Positions 1-9,701 of a DNA stretch of 64,000 bases are shown in pieces. Location: assembly GCA_017473615.1 (NCBI GenBank), contig JAFUKL010000012.1, positions 1-64,000 on the forward strand, in the 5' to 3' direction. The DNA comes from Muribaculaceae bacterium (GTDB lineage: Bacteria; Bacteroidota; Bacteroidia; Bacteroidales; Muribaculaceae). The number at the start of each line of letters is the position of its first letter. Positions within the stretch are counted from its first letter, which is position 1. A program made the translations under genes and the position numbers. The notes under the pieces were generated by a model. It made no database searches and was not told the DNA's origin. It saw only the letters and a program-made list of their open reading frames with translations.

Positions 1-63
1 GAGATTGAGCAGGCGTTGAAACGGGAGTACAACGGCAAGCACCTGATGAGTGGTAGCGGATAA
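1..63 (+). CDS. C-terminal tail of an unidentified gene (partial)
   Basis: An open frame runs from the window edge and ends at a TAA at 61-63. It encodes 20 residues ending in YNGKHLMSGSG. The start lies outside the window, and I do not recognise the family. The sequence here and in the next ~400 bases looks richer in G+C than the chromosomal genes that follow. The tail may therefore belong to an integrated conjugative or mobilizable element whose end lies between here and spt. The reading frame is visible; the element assignment is inference. Confidence 0.4.
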   Translation, partial: EIEQALKREYNGKHLMSGSG

Positions 64-533
64 ACCTATCTATATTTTTGGAGGGAGTGAAATTTACCGC
101 TTGCCCTATATTCATCTGTCGCAAAAAAATAGTGCCCCTATGGATAGAAACAAGAACAGCATACAAATGGGTTATCAATGTAAGAACCTATTTGTATGCT
201 GTCTGTTTATCTTTATCTACATTTTCGTCAGTCGTTCATTTCCGTTGCCGTCTGCATTTCTGAGTACAGACATTGAAAGGGGAAAGGTTTTCGGGCTGAA
301 TACTCTCCGCAGGAGGAAGATTCGGAACGAAACGGCTTGCCGCTCGACCTTTCAACTTTCAAGGGCTATTGTACTACCTTCGCAGACGAGCAAAGGAAAA
401 GGGCGAATGACGGAATAGGGAAACTCATAATATCGAAGATTGATGATAGACCAAATTCAAATATTACCCTGCAATAATGAAAAATGCACTGTCTTTTTGC
501 TCGTTCATAAAAAAGTTGTACCTTTGTTCCAAG
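64..533. other. Gene-free stretch at the edge of a probable integrated element
   Basis: No convincing gene is visible between the partial gene and the outward promoter at 496-526. Open frames exist here but lack a ribosome-binding site and protein-like composition. The 230-420 part has a composition unlike the AT-rich intergenic DNA elsewhere in the window. This fits the non-coding border of an integrative element. No terminal repeat or attachment duplication can be defined, because only one end is present. Confidence 0.3.
496..526 (+). promoter_or_regulatory. Consensus Bacteroidetes promoter
   Basis: TTTG at 496-499 and TACCTTTG at 519-526 are separated by exactly 19 bases. This is a full match to the Bacteroidetes housekeeping consensus TTTG-N19-TAnnTTTG. 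It points rightward, away from the presumed element and towards the spt terminator. The only frame downstream is a 37-codon one at 534. Confidence 0.65.
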
Positions 534-647
534 ATGAGTTGTACATCAATGCAAATTACGCAAGTATGTAGAAATCAGAACAGTTGCCAAATCATTACCT
601 CGTTCTTGAACTTTCCGCATAAATATTTTATTCTTAGCGGATTATGA
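534..647 (+). CDS. Possible 37-residue cysteine-containing peptide
   Basis: ATG at 534 opens a 37-codon frame ending at TGA 645-647. The product begins MSCTSMQITQ and has three cysteines. The ATG lies about 8 bases after the -7 box at 519-526, so the message would be leaderless or nearly so. There is no Shine-Dalgarno sequence. The strong promoter is the main reason to list it. A non-coding transcript or an outward promoter of an integrated element are equally good explanations. Confidence 0.2.
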   Translation: MSCTSMQITQVCRNQNSCQIITSFLNFPHKYFILSGL

Positions 648-689
648 GATTATTCCAAATTAAGTCTATATTTCGCACGGCACTATCAC

Positions 690-724
690 AAAAAAAGTCC
701 CTGCAATTTATACTTGCAGAGACT
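690..724 (-). terminator. Rho-independent terminator of spt
   Basis: Read on the minus strand, an 11-bp near-perfect stem (AGTCTCTGCAA with TTGCAGGGACT) and a 7-base loop precede a run of T residues. It sits 33 bases past the spt stop codon. Confidence 0.85.
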
Positions 725-756
725 TCATTATTCCAATTCAGTCTGATTCGTCCTTA

Positions 757-1944
757 TTAAGGTATCAGATTATATTTTTTGAATACTTTACGGATTTTTT
801 CAAGCCCTATTGTAACCTGTTCCTTTGTATGCGTAGCCATCAAGCTGAAACGAATTAAAGTGTCCTGTGGTGCTACAGCAGGAGAAACAACCGGGTTGAC
901 AAACACGCCCTCTTCACTCAAGTCACGTGTAATGGTAAACGTAAGATTGTTATCTCTAATATAAAGAGGTATAATAGGTGTTGAAGTATGCCCTATTTCA
1001 CAACCCATATTACGGAATCCCTCCAATGCGTAATTGGTTATATCCCACAAATGCTCCATTCTTTCAGGCTCATTCATCATGATATCCAAAGCCGCACCTA
1101 CAGCTGCAGTCGATGCCGGAGTGATACTTGCTGTAAAGATATAGCTACGCGAGTGGTGGCGTAAAAAGTTTGTTATAGTCTTATCACAAGCAATAAATCC
1201 TCCAAGCGATGCAAAAGACTTACTAAATGTACCCATTATCAAATCCACATCATCGGTTACACCGAAATGGTCACATGTTCCACGCCCCTGTTTTCCGAAT
1301 ACGCCTATACCATGCGCCTCATCAACCATTACGCTTGCATTATATTGTTTTGCCAATCTCACTATTTCCGGCAAATTAGCCACATCGCCTTCCATTGAAA
1401 AGACACCATCGGTAACAATAAGCTTAACATCATCAGGAGAGCATTTTTTTAGTTGCTCTTCAAGTGACTCCATATCATTATGCTTATATCTTAGTGATTT
1501 TGAGAATGACAAGCGTCTGCCTTCAATAATCGATGCATGATCCTGCTCATCGAGAATTATAGTATCATTTCGTCCGGTCAATGTAGATACAACACCAAGA
1601 TTCACACCGAATCCGGTCGAAAACAACATAGCATCCTCTTTTCCTACAAAAGCAGCTAATTTTCGTTCCAACTCTTTGTGAATATCCAATGTACCGTTTA
1701 GGAAAGGTGAGCCGGCAAGACCTGTACCATACTTCTTTGTCGCCTCTATGGCAGCTTCTTTTACCTTTGGATGGTTAGTGAGTCCCATGTAGCTGTTTGA
1801 GCCAAACATTAGAACTTTTTTACCATTTATTATTACTTCTGTATCCTGCTCGCTTTCTATTTCACGAAAATAAGGATATATACCTGCCGCCTTTGCTTTT
1901 TGTGGCTCCTGATATTGAGATAATTTAGCTTGTAATAGCTTCAT
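757..1944 (-). CDS. spt: Serine palmitoyltransferase (Bacteroidetes type)
   Basis: PLP-dependent enzyme of the alpha-oxoamine synthase family (395 aa). It condenses serine with a long-chain acyl-CoA to make 3-ketosphinganine, the first step of sphingolipid synthesis typical of Bacteroidales. The fold-type I landmarks are present: His136 in DEQDHASI stacks on the cofactor, DEAHG spans 208-212, and the PLP-binding Lys242 lies in GTFSKSFASLGG. The length and the start MKLLQAKLSQYQ match the Bacteroides enzyme as I recall it. The close relatives KBL (2-amino-3-ketobutyrate ligase) and BioF share these motifs, but the YPYFREIE and LFSTGFGVN segments favour SPT. It is a single-gene transcript with its own -7 box at 2032-2039 and a terminator at 690-724. 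Confidence 0.85.
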   Translation of the reverse strand: MKLLQAKLSQYQEPQKAKAAGIYPYFREIESEQDTEVIINGKKVLMFGSNSYMGLTNHPKVKEAAIEATKKYGTGLAGSPFLNGTLDIHKELERKLAAFVGKEDAMLFSTGFGVNLGVVSTLTGRNDTIILDEQDHASIIEGRRLSFSKSLRYKHNDMESLEEQLKKCSPDDVKLIVTDGVFSMEGDVANLPEIVRLAKQYNASVMVDEAHGIGVFGKQGRGTCDHFGVTDDVDLIMGTFSKSFASLGGFIACDKTITNFLRHHSRSYIFTASITPASTAAVGAALDIMMNEPERMEHLWDITNYALEGFRNMGCEIGHTSTPIIPLYIRDNNLTFTITRDLSEEGVFVNPVVSPAVAPQDTLIRFSLMATHTKEQVTIGLEKIRKVFKKYNLIP

Positions 1945-2031
1945 AGCTTTTTATAATATTTTCTATTATTTTTATTACGACTTTTATTAATTAATGAATA
2001 TATTTTGCTACTTCATTACAATTTAGGCTTG

Positions 2032-2039
2032 CAAAGTTA
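2032..2039 (-). promoter_or_regulatory. -7 box upstream of spt
   Basis: The minus strand reads TAACTTTG, a match to TAnnTTTG, about 88 bases before the spt start. No clear -33 TTTG is visible at the expected spacing. Confidence 0.5.
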
Positions 2040-2208
2040 CAAAATAAAATTCTTTCACCGCTAAAAAATCTAAATTAATTAGCCCAATTTACACTTTTTA
2101 TGCAAATTATTGTCATTTACAACAAATATATGTTTAATACAATATCTTTACAGAAATAAAAAGAAGTCAATATGGGCATATAACATTATATATGTGGCGT
2201 TTTTTTCT

Positions 2209-2216
2209 TAATTTTG
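2209..2216 (+). promoter_or_regulatory. -7 box upstream of uvrB
   Basis: TAATTTTG matches TAnnTTTG, 22 bases before the uvrB ATG. It is followed by TAAATTG. The same 14-base string TAATTTTGTAAATT recurs upstream of dxr and ftsK. Confidence 0.6.
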
Positions 2217-2238
2217 TAAATTGTGAAATAAGTACTAC

Positions 2239-4317
2239 ATGGAATTTAAGTTATATTCAGAGTATAGTCCCACAGGAGACCAGCCACAAGCAATAGCAGA
2301 ATTGACAAGCGGTGTAAATAGCGGCACTCAATACCAAACCCTGCTTGGTGTTACCGGTTCGGGAAAAACATTCACAATGGCAAATGTCATTGCGAACACA
2401 AAACGCCCTACCCTGATTTTATCACACAACAAGACGCTTGCGGCACAATTATACGCCGAATTCAAAGCATTCTTTCCTGAAAACTCGGTACATTATTTCG
2501 TGTCTTATTATGATTATTACCAACCGGAAGCATATATTCCTTCAAGCGATAAATATATAGAAAAAGATCTCGCTATCAACGATGAAATAGACAGGCTCAG
2601 ATTGGCGACTGTGGCTGCCCTGCTTTCAGGTAGAAGAGACATTATTGTAGTTTCATCGGTATCATGTATTTATGGAATGGGTAACCCCGATGATTTCAAC
2701 GAAAACATTATCGAAATCAAATGCGGGCAGAATATAGGCAGAGACCGCTTTTTACGAACACTCGTCGATGCATTATACTCAAGGAATGAATACGAATTGG
2801 AAAGAGGTACATTCCGCGTTAAAGGTGATACCGTAGATATTGCTCTTGCTTATGAAGAAATCAATATACGCGTTATCTTTTGGGGTGATGAAATCGAATC
2901 CATCCAAATCATGGATAAAGAAACCCAATTACCCACGGAAAATGTAGATGCTTTCAAAATATTTCCTGCAAATATTTTTGTCACCACCAAAGAACGCATG
3001 GCTGTCGCTCTTGATAAAATAGCCGTCGATTTAGGAACACAACGTGATATGTTCTATAAAGAAGCTCGTTTGGTTGAGGCAAATCGTCTCTACGAACGGG
3101 TGAGCTACGACCTTGAAATGATTCGCGAGGTAGGCTATTGCTCAGGCATAGAGAATTATTCCAGATATTTTGACGGAAGAGAACCAGGCATGCGCCCTTT
3201 CTGCCTGCTGGACTACTTTCCCGATGATTACTTGACAATAATAGATGAAAGCCATGTCACAGTGCCACAAATCAGAGCCATGTATGGAGGTGACCTTTCA
3301 AGGAAGACAAACCTTGTAAATTACGGTTTTAGATTACAAGCTGCTGTCGACAACCGCCCTCTTAAATTTGAAGAATTTGAATCTTTAACAAAACAACTGA
3401 TTTTTGTAAGTGCAACTCCGGCAGAATATGAATTGAATAAATGCGAAGGCGTCATTACCGAACAGATTATACGTCCTACCGGATTGCTTGACCCGCAAAT
3501 TGTAGTGCGACCATCAAGAGGACAAATAGATGACCTTATTGAAGAAATTCAACGTCGTGTAGAACAAGATGAGCGAACACTCGTAACCACTCTCACTAAA
3601 CGTATGGCTGAAGAACTCGCATCCTATCTGACTAAAATAGATATAAAATGCGCCTACATTCATTCTGATGTCGAAACAATGGAACGCATAAAGATTCTCG
3701 ACCAATTGAGAGGAGGTGAGGTTGATGTACTAATCGGAGTAAATCTTCTGCGTGAAGGACTTGACTTGCCGGAAGTTTCACTTGTAGCTATCATAGATGC
3801 CGACAAAGAGGGATTTTTACGCTCGCATCGTTCACTGACCCAAACCGCAGGACGTGCTGCACGAAATCTTAACGGCATGGTAATAATGTATGCCGACAAG
3901 ATTACCGAATCCATGCAAAAGACCATAGACGAAACTGACAGGCGTCGTACAATGCAATTAAAGTACAATGAAGAGAACAGCATTACCCCACAAGCTATCA
4001 TCAAAGCTCGCAATCTTATCGTCGGCAGAGATACACAAGACGAATCTCCTAAAATCACAAGGAAAGGAAGATTTGTAGAAAAGAGTAACATTAACCCGGT
4101 TATACAAAGTTATTTGGATAAAGAATTTAACCCGGCTACAGGTATCGCAGCAGATCCGGTTGTCCGTTATATGAGTATAAGCGACAAGAAAAAGGCAGTT
4201 GATAGATTGCGCACGCAGATGATAGAAGCTGCAAAGCGAATGGATTTTATTGAAGCCGCACAATACAGAGACGAACTTATTGCGCTTGAAGAATCTATTA
4301 AAGACATGAGAGAATGA
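2239..4317 (+). CDS. uvrB: Excinuclease ABC subunit B
   Basis: DNA-damage recognition helicase of nucleotide excision repair. It is loaded by UvrA, opens the lesion and recruits UvrC. The 692-aa protein has the full family layout: Walker A GVTGSGKT at 37-44, the beta-hairpin segment YYDYYQPEAYIP that inserts between the strands, a DESH Walker B, helicase motif VI (QTAGRAARN), and a C-terminal UVR motif (RMDFIEAAQYRDEL) that contacts UvrC. The length is normal for the family. Its stop overlaps the start of the next gene in an ATGA arrangement, so the radical SAM gene is probably translationally coupled. The -7 box lies at 2209-2216. Confidence 0.97.
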   Translation: MEFKLYSEYSPTGDQPQAIAELTSGVNSGTQYQTLLGVTGSGKTFTMANVIANTKRPTLILSHNKTLAAQLYAEFKAFFPENSVHYFVSYYDYYQPEAYIPSSDKYIEKDLAINDEIDRLRLATVAALLSGRRDIIVVSSVSCIYGMGNPDDFNENIIEIKCGQNIGRDRFLRTLVDALYSRNEYELERGTFRVKGDTVDIALAYEEINIRVIFWGDEIESIQIMDKETQLPTENVDAFKIFPANIFVTTKERMAVALDKIAVDLGTQRDMFYKEARLVEANRLYERVSYDLEMIREVGYCSGIENYSRYFDGREPGMRPFCLLDYFPDDYLTIIDESHVTVPQIRAMYGGDLSRKTNLVNYGFRLQAAVDNRPLKFEEFESLTKQLIFVSATPAEYELNKCEGVITEQIIRPTGLLDPQIVVRPSRGQIDDLIEEIQRRVEQDERTLVTTLTKRMAEELASYLTKIDIKCAYIHSDVETMERIKILDQLRGGEVDVLIGVNLLREGLDLPEVSLVAIIDADKEGFLRSHRSLTQTAGRAARNLNGMVIMYADKITESMQKTIDETDRRRTMQLKYNEENSITPQAIIKARNLIVGRDTQDESPKITRKGRFVEKSNINPVIQSYLDKEFNPATGIAADPVVRYMSISDKKKAVDRLRTQMIEAAKRMDFIEAAQYRDELIALEESIKDMRE

Positions 4318-6236
4318 GCATAACTACCACATACACTAACAAACAATGGTTACCAACCACAAAAAAGGAAATTGAGGCTCTTGGATGGGACTATATCGAT
4401 ATTATTCTGTTTTCCGGTGACGCTTATATTGATCATCCATCAATGGGTACTGCTGTTATTGGTCGTGTACTTGAGGCAAGCGGCTACCGTGTCGCCATTG
4501 TACCACAGCCCAATTGGAGAGATGATTTGCGGGATTTTACCAAGCTCGGTAAACCAAGATTGTTTTTCGGAGTATCAGCAGGCGCTATGGACTCAATGGT
4601 AAACCATTATACAGCTAATCGAAGAAAACGCAGTGATGACGCATATACACCAAACGCTAAAGCCGGTATGCGCCCCGACTACCCAACTATCGTATATTCA
4701 AATGTACTGAAACAATTATATCCCGATGTTCCGGTTATCGTAGGCGGTATTGAGGCTTCTATGCGCAGATTGGCGCACTATGATTATTGGCAGGACACAC
4801 TGAAACCATCTATTCTTGCCGAATGTAAAGCAGATTTACTTATATACGGTATGGGAGAAAAGCCCATTCTGGACATTGCCAATGCATTAAATGCCGGTAT
4901 AAACATTACTGAACTTACCGACATACCGCAAACAGCCCTAAAATGTGCCAAAGATAAAGCTCCTGAGATGCCCGACAGCAAAAAGGAATTAATTCTGCAT
5001 TCATTTGAAAATTGCAAGAGAAACAAGAAATTACACGCCGAAAACTTCAAAAACATAGAAATAGAATCCAACCGTTGGCAAGGGCGTACCTTGTGGCAAA
5101 TGACGGGCAATTACGTAATAAAAGTCAATGGAACAAATCCACCAATGACAGAAGCAGAAATCGATGCGTCCTTCGACTTGCCATACACTCGCCTGCCCCA
5201 CCCTCGCTATAAAGGAAAGCGAATACCGGCATACGAAATGATAAGGCATTCAATCAATTTACACCGTGGGTGTTTCGGCGGATGTTCGTTTTGTACAATT
5301 TCCGCTCACCAAGGTAAATTTATTGCATCAAGAAGCAAAGAATCTATTTTGAAAGAAGTCAAAAGAGTGTGCGATATGGAGGATTTTAAAGGATATATAT
5401 CCGATTTGGGAGGACCTTCAGCAAACATGTATAAACTTGGAGGCAAAAACATCTCAAAATGCAAAACATGTACACGTCCATCATGTTTGCACCCCCTACC
5501 ATGTCCCAATTTAAACAACGACCACTCTGAATTGCTCGATATTTACCATGCTGTCGACACTATTCCACAAGTAAAGAAATCGTTTGTAGGAAGTGGTGTA
5601 CGCTATGATCTTTCAATGCATCGCAGTGATAACGAAAATATCAATAAGGCAAACAGACGTTATAACGAAGAGCTTATATCCAATCACGTATCCGGAAGAC
5701 TGAAAGTAGCACCCGAGCACACGTGTGACGGAGTACTGAAACTTATGCGTAAACCTTCATTCAAGCAGTTTGAAGAGTTTAAACGAATATTTGACAAAAT
5801 AAATGCAGATAAAGGACTGAAACAACAACTTATTCCATATTTTATTTCATCTCATCCGGGATGTAATGAATGCGACATGGCTGAACTCGCCGTGAAAACA
5901 AAGAAACTGAACTTTCATCTTGAACAAGTTCAAGACTTTACTCCCACACCGATGACAATGTCCACTGAGATGTATTATACTGGGTACAATCCATACACAA
6001 TGGAATCGGTATTTACTGCACACTCCAAGGAGGAGAAGTTAGCGCAACGAAAATACTTTTTCTGGTATGAGAATGAATATAAGCATGATATTATCCATTC
6101 ATTACAACGCATTAAACGGCACGATTTGATTGCCGAATTGTATCCGGGCGGTACCGGAAGAACTTTTGTGGCTAACAAACCGGCTTCTAAAAACGATATA
6201 AAACACGGCAAAATTTCAAGAAAAAACAAATTTTAA
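4314..6236 (+). CDS. YgiQ-family radical SAM protein
   Basis: 640-aa radical SAM enzyme of the YgiQ type. It has an N-terminal UPF0313 domain, then the iron-sulfur cluster motif C320-xxx-C324-xx-C327 (CFGGCSFC), followed by a Cys-rich segment (KCKTCTRPSCLHPLPCPN, ~385-402) typical of the family. The reaction of YgiQ is not established; an RNA or other modification role is only assumed. It starts inside the uvrB stop codon (ATGA overlap) and is followed 31 bases later by the S9 peptidase gene. The three may share a transcript, though no functional link is evident. The C-terminus is basic (KHGKISRKNKF), as in many family members. Confidence 0.9.
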   Translation: MSITTTYTNKQWLPTTKKEIEALGWDYIDIILFSGDAYIDHPSMGTAVIGRVLEASGYRVAIVPQPNWRDDLRDFTKLGKPRLFFGVSAGAMDSMVNHYTANRRKRSDDAYTPNAKAGMRPDYPTIVYSNVLKQLYPDVPVIVGGIEASMRRLAHYDYWQDTLKPSILAECKADLLIYGMGEKPILDIANALNAGINITELTDIPQTALKCAKDKAPEMPDSKKELILHSFENCKRNKKLHAENFKNIEIESNRWQGRTLWQMTGNYVIKVNGTNPPMTEAEIDASFDLPYTRLPHPRYKGKRIPAYEMIRHSINLHRGCFGGCSFCTISAHQGKFIASRSKESILKEVKRVCDMEDFKGYISDLGGPSANMYKLGGKNISKCKTCTRPSCLHPLPCPNLNNDHSELLDIYHAVDTIPQVKKSFVGSGVRYDLSMHRSDNENINKANRRYNEELISNHVSGRLKVAPEHTCDGVLKLMRKPSFKQFEEFKRIFDKINADKGLKQQLIPYFISSHPGCNECDMAELAVKTKKLNFHLEQVQDFTPTPMTMSTEMYYTGYNPYTMESVFTAHSKEEKLAQRKYFFWYENEYKHDIIHSLQRIKRHDLIAELYPGGTGRTFVANKPASKNDIKHGKISRKNKF

Positions 6237-6267
6237 AAATATTAATATAACTAATTATTAAACATTT

Positions 6268-8361
6268 ATGAATCTATCAAAAGTTACAATTATGGCTTCT
6301 CTATTCGCCCTTATAGGTATGGCTTCGTGCGAAAAAGCAGCTGAAGAAGTTATCATCGAGCAGCCTGAAGTGAAAATCGAGAACGGACAGTTCACCCCTG
6401 AGGCACTAATGGCTATGGGAGCTGTTACCGACCCGCAAGTTTCTCCTGACGGAACTAAGGTTCTTTATGGAGTTAAGTTTGAAAGTATTGAACACAACAA
6501 GTCAAATCGAGAATTGTGGGTTGTTGGTACAGACGGTTCCAATCCTACTCGTATTACAAAGACAGCAAAAGGAGAACAAAATGCTGTATGGATAGATGGC
6601 GGTAATAAAATTGCTTTCTTGTATCCGGATGGTGACAAGATGCAAATTTGGACTATGAATGCCGATGGTAGCGATCGTAAAGTTGTATCATCGGTTGAAA
6701 ATGGTGTTGACGGATTCTTGTTTTCTCCCGATGAAAAGAAAGTAGCACTTATTTCACAAGTAAAATGGGGAAACGATGCAAAAGACCTTTATCCGGAACA
6801 GGACAAGGCTAACGTACGTATCATCACAGACATGATGTATAAGCACTGGGACGAATGGGTAAAAACAATTCCTCATTCTTTTGTTGCCGATTTTGACGGT
6901 TTTCAAGTTACCAACGTTGTGGATATGCTGAAAGATGAACCATACGAAGCTCCAATGAAACCATTTGGCGGAGTTGAATCACTCGCTTGGGCTCCTGACG
7001 GAAAAAGTGTAGTCTATGTATCTCGCAAAAAAACCGGTAAAGAATACTCTCTATCAACAAATTCCGACTTGTATCAATACAATATCGAAACCGGAGAGAC
7101 AAAAAATCTTACTGAAGGCATGATGGGATATGATACTACCCCGAGATTTTCAAAGAGCGGACGCTATTTGGCATGGTTATCAATGGAACATGACGGATAT
7201 GAAAGCGATATGAACCGCATTTTCATTATGGATATGCAAAACGGAGAAAAGAAACATCTTACCGTTAATTGGGACTTTGCCGCCGACAACATCGCATGGT
7301 CTCCAAATGAAAAATCTATATTCTTCACAGCTCCCTACATGGGATGCACTCCTATGTTCAGCATTGACATTGAGACATTACAGATAGACACCATCGCAAG
7401 TGGAGAATACGACTATGCAGCCATCGCTCCGATAAATAATGAAACAATCATCACACTTCGCCACTCTTTGCAAGAACCCAATGAAGTTTATGTGATAAAT
7501 GCAGGTGAAATAAAAAAGCTATCTACAGTAAACGATGCTATGCTTGCAGAACTCAATAACGTAACAGTGAAAAAAGTACTTGTACCTACTACCGACGGCA
7601 AAGAAATGACCACTTGGGTGGTTCTTCCTCCTAATTTCGACGAGACAAAAAAATATCCGGCGATACTATATTGTCAAGGTGGACCGCAACAACCGGTAAG
7701 CCAATTCTGGTCATACCGTTGGAATCTTCGCCTTATGGCATCACAAGGATACATCGTTATTGCTCCTAACCGCCGCGGTCTTCCCGGATTCGGCACTGAA
7801 TGGAACGCTCAAATTTCAGGTGATTATCCGGGACAGAATATGAAGGATTATCTTGCCGCTGTCGACTATATGAAGAAAGAAGCATATGTTGATGGAAATC
7901 ATATAGGTGCTGTAGGCGCAAGCTACGGAGGTTTCTCTGTATATTGGCTTGCCGGAAATCATGAAGGACGTTTCAAGGCTCTTATAGCTCATGCCGGTAT
8001 ATTTAATATGGAAGCTCAATACCTTGAAACAGAAGAAATGTGGTTCGCTAATTGGGATATGGGCGGCGCATTCTGGGAAACAAATAACAAAGTGGCTCAA
8101 CGCACTTTCGCATGTTCTCCGCACAAATACGTTAAAAATTGGACCGCACCAATACTTATTACAGCCGGTGAATTGGATTACCGCATCCTAAGTTCACAAG
8201 CTGAAATGGCATTTAATGCTGCCACATTACTCGGAGTCCCTGCTAAAATGGTTCTTTACCCTAATGAAAACCATTGGATTTTAAAACCACAGAACAGCCT
8301 TATTTGGCAAAAAGAATTCTTCGGCTGGCTTGACAAGTACCTGAAAGAAGACAGCAAATAA
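6268..8361 (+). CDS. S9-family (prolyl oligopeptidase/DPP-like) lipoprotein peptidase
   Basis: 697-aa exported serine peptidase. A lipoprotein signal ends in GMASC with Cys21 as the lipidated residue, so the enzyme should sit on a membrane facing the periplasm or outside. Residues ~45-430 form a WD40-like beta-propeller (repeats such as VSPDGTKVLY and WAPDGKSVVY). The C-terminal alpha/beta-hydrolase domain carries the triad Ser552 (GASYGG), Asp637 (GELDYR) and His669 (ENHW). It resembles the dipeptidyl peptidase 5 type of Bacteroidales that feeds on dipeptides, but specificity cannot be read from the sequence. It lies 31 bases after the ygiQ-like gene and ends at a strong terminator (8393-8426). 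Confidence 0.9.
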   Translation: MNLSKVTIMASLFALIGMASCEKAAEEVIIEQPEVKIENGQFTPEALMAMGAVTDPQVSPDGTKVLYGVKFESIEHNKSNRELWVVGTDGSNPTRITKTAKGEQNAVWIDGGNKIAFLYPDGDKMQIWTMNADGSDRKVVSSVENGVDGFLFSPDEKKVALISQVKWGNDAKDLYPEQDKANVRIITDMMYKHWDEWVKTIPHSFVADFDGFQVTNVVDMLKDEPYEAPMKPFGGVESLAWAPDGKSVVYVSRKKTGKEYSLSTNSDLYQYNIETGETKNLTEGMMGYDTTPRFSKSGRYLAWLSMEHDGYESDMNRIFIMDMQNGEKKHLTVNWDFAADNIAWSPNEKSIFFTAPYMGCTPMFSIDIETLQIDTIASGEYDYAAIAPINNETIITLRHSLQEPNEVYVINAGEIKKLSTVNDAMLAELNNVTVKKVLVPTTDGKEMTTWVVLPPNFDETKKYPAILYCQGGPQQPVSQFWSYRWNLRLMASQGYIVIAPNRRGLPGFGTEWNAQISGDYPGQNMKDYLAAVDYMKKEAYVDGNHIGAVGASYGGFSVYWLAGNHEGRFKALIAHAGIFNMEAQYLETEEMWFANWDMGGAFWETNNKVAQRTFACSPHKYVKNWTAPILITAGELDYRILSSQAEMAFNAATLLGVPAKMVLYPNENHWILKPQNSLIWQKEFFGWLDKYLKEDSK

Positions 8362-8392
8362 TTTATTCTTTTAAAAATATGCTTTACATGCA

Positions 8393-8426
8393 GAAAAGGC
8401 TATCGGAGCAACTACCGATAGCCTTT
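8393..8426 (+). terminator. Terminator after the S9 peptidase gene
   Basis: A 13-bp perfect stem (AAAAGGCTATCGG with CCGATAGCCTTTT), an 8-base loop and a pyrimidine-rich tail, 31 bases past the stop codon. Confidence 0.9.
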
Positions 8427-8497
8427 TCTCTTATATATCAGCAATATCGTTTTTTATAAAATTTCATAATGGATTTTTAAAAGCGGGAATTACTTTG

Positions 8498-8505
8498 TAA
8501 TTTTG
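8498..8505 (+). promoter_or_regulatory. -7 box upstream of dxr
   Basis: TAATTTTG, followed by TAAATTG, lies 26 bases before the GTG start. A weak TTTT occupies the -33 position. The motif and its right flank are the same as at uvrB. Confidence 0.55.
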
Positions 8506-8531
8506 TAAATTGTATAAAAAAGTAATTTTCT

Positions 8532-9689
8532 GTGGATACTAAACGACAAATAGCCATATTAGGCAGTACTGGTTCGATAGGAAAACAGACGCTGGACATT
8601 CTTGCCGAATATCCTGATTTGTTCTCCCCTTATCTGCTTACAGCAAACACTCAAGTCGAACTACTCGCCCAACAGGCTTTAAAATACGGAGCTAAACATG
8701 TCATCATAGCTGACAAAAGCAAATATGACACACTGAAAGCTCTTCTTAACGGTCATGACATCATCATCGAAGCCGGAACTGAAGCCATAAGCAATGCCAT
8801 GTGCATTCCGGAAATAGACACTGTAGTTACCGCTATGGTTGGCTATAGCGGACTGGAACCTACAATTAATGCCATAAAGCATGATAAAACGATAGCTCTT
8901 GCAAACAAGGAGACCCTTGTTGTTGCAGGAGAAATGATTTATAATCTTTTAGACAATTCTCAATCAAAAATATATCCGGTTGATTCGGAACATGGCGCGA
9001 TTTTCCAATGCTTGATTGGAGAAGATCACGATTCTATCGACAAGATTATCTTAACGGCATCAGGTGGTCCGTTCCGCACGAAATCAATCGAAGAATTGCA
9101 ACATGTCACAAAAGCGGATGCTCTGAAACATCCCAACTGGAATATGGGAGCAAAAATAACTATTGACTCAGCTACCATGATGAATAAAGGGTTTGAAGTA
9201 ATTGAAGCAAGGTGGTTGTTCGACATGCGTCCGGAACAAATTGAAGTGGTGGTTCACCCGCAATCCATAATTCACTCTATGGTTGAATTTAAAGATAGTT
9301 CGATCAAAGCCCAACTCGGTCTGCCCGACATGCATTTGCCCATACGTTATGCATTAGGATTCCCTAAACGCTTAGAGAGCAAATGTGAACGAATGAGAGT
9401 AACCGATTATGCCAACTTAACTTTCGAGACGCCCGATTACAAGAAATTCCCGTTGCTTGGAACGGCATTTGAGGCAATGCGCATAGCAGGCAACGCCCCA
9501 TGCGTAATGAATGCAGCCAATGAGATTGCCGTTGCAGCATTCTTGAATGATAAAATACGGTTCATTGACATACCGATTATTGTACAGAAAACAATGGAGA
9601 ATGTCTCATTCATAGAACATCCTTCTTACGCAGATTATGTAAATACCAATACAGTTGCACGCAAATATGCGTCATCTATAATCAAATAA
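8532..9689 (+). CDS. dxr: 1-deoxy-D-xylulose 5-phosphate reductoisomerase
   Basis: Second enzyme of the MEP isoprenoid pathway. It rearranges and reduces DXP to 2-C-methyl-D-erythritol 4-phosphate with NADPH. The 385-aa length is normal. The NADPH-binding GSTGSIG lies at 11-17, NKET (in LANKETLVVAGE) follows, the metal and substrate loop GAIFQCL comes next, and SASGGPFR appears as ASGGPFRT. The start is a GTG at 8532, chosen because it immediately precedes the NADPH domain and no ATG fits. It is first in a tight run with rseP (12-base gap), an rRNA methyltransferase and DPP III. Confidence 0.96.
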   Translation: MDTKRQIAILGSTGSIGKQTLDILAEYPDLFSPYLLTANTQVELLAQQALKYGAKHVIIADKSKYDTLKALLNGHDIIIEAGTEAISNAMCIPEIDTVVTAMVGYSGLEPTINAIKHDKTIALANKETLVVAGEMIYNLLDNSQSKIYPVDSEHGAIFQCLIGEDHDSIDKIILTASGGPFRTKSIEELQHVTKADALKHPNWNMGAKITIDSATMMNKGFEVIEARWLFDMRPEQIEVVVHPQSIIHSMVEFKDSSIKAQLGLPDMHLPIRYALGFPKRLESKCERMRVTDYANLTFETPDYKKFPLLGTAFEAMRIAGNAPCVMNAANEIAVAAFLNDKIRFIDIPIIVQKTMENVSFIEHPSYADYVNTNTVARKYASSIIK

Positions 9690-9701
9690 CTAAAATAATT
9701 A

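Noticed and set aside
50..418. 122-codon frame at the left edge
   Set aside because: It begins inside the partial gene in another frame, has low-complexity composition and no recognisable features.
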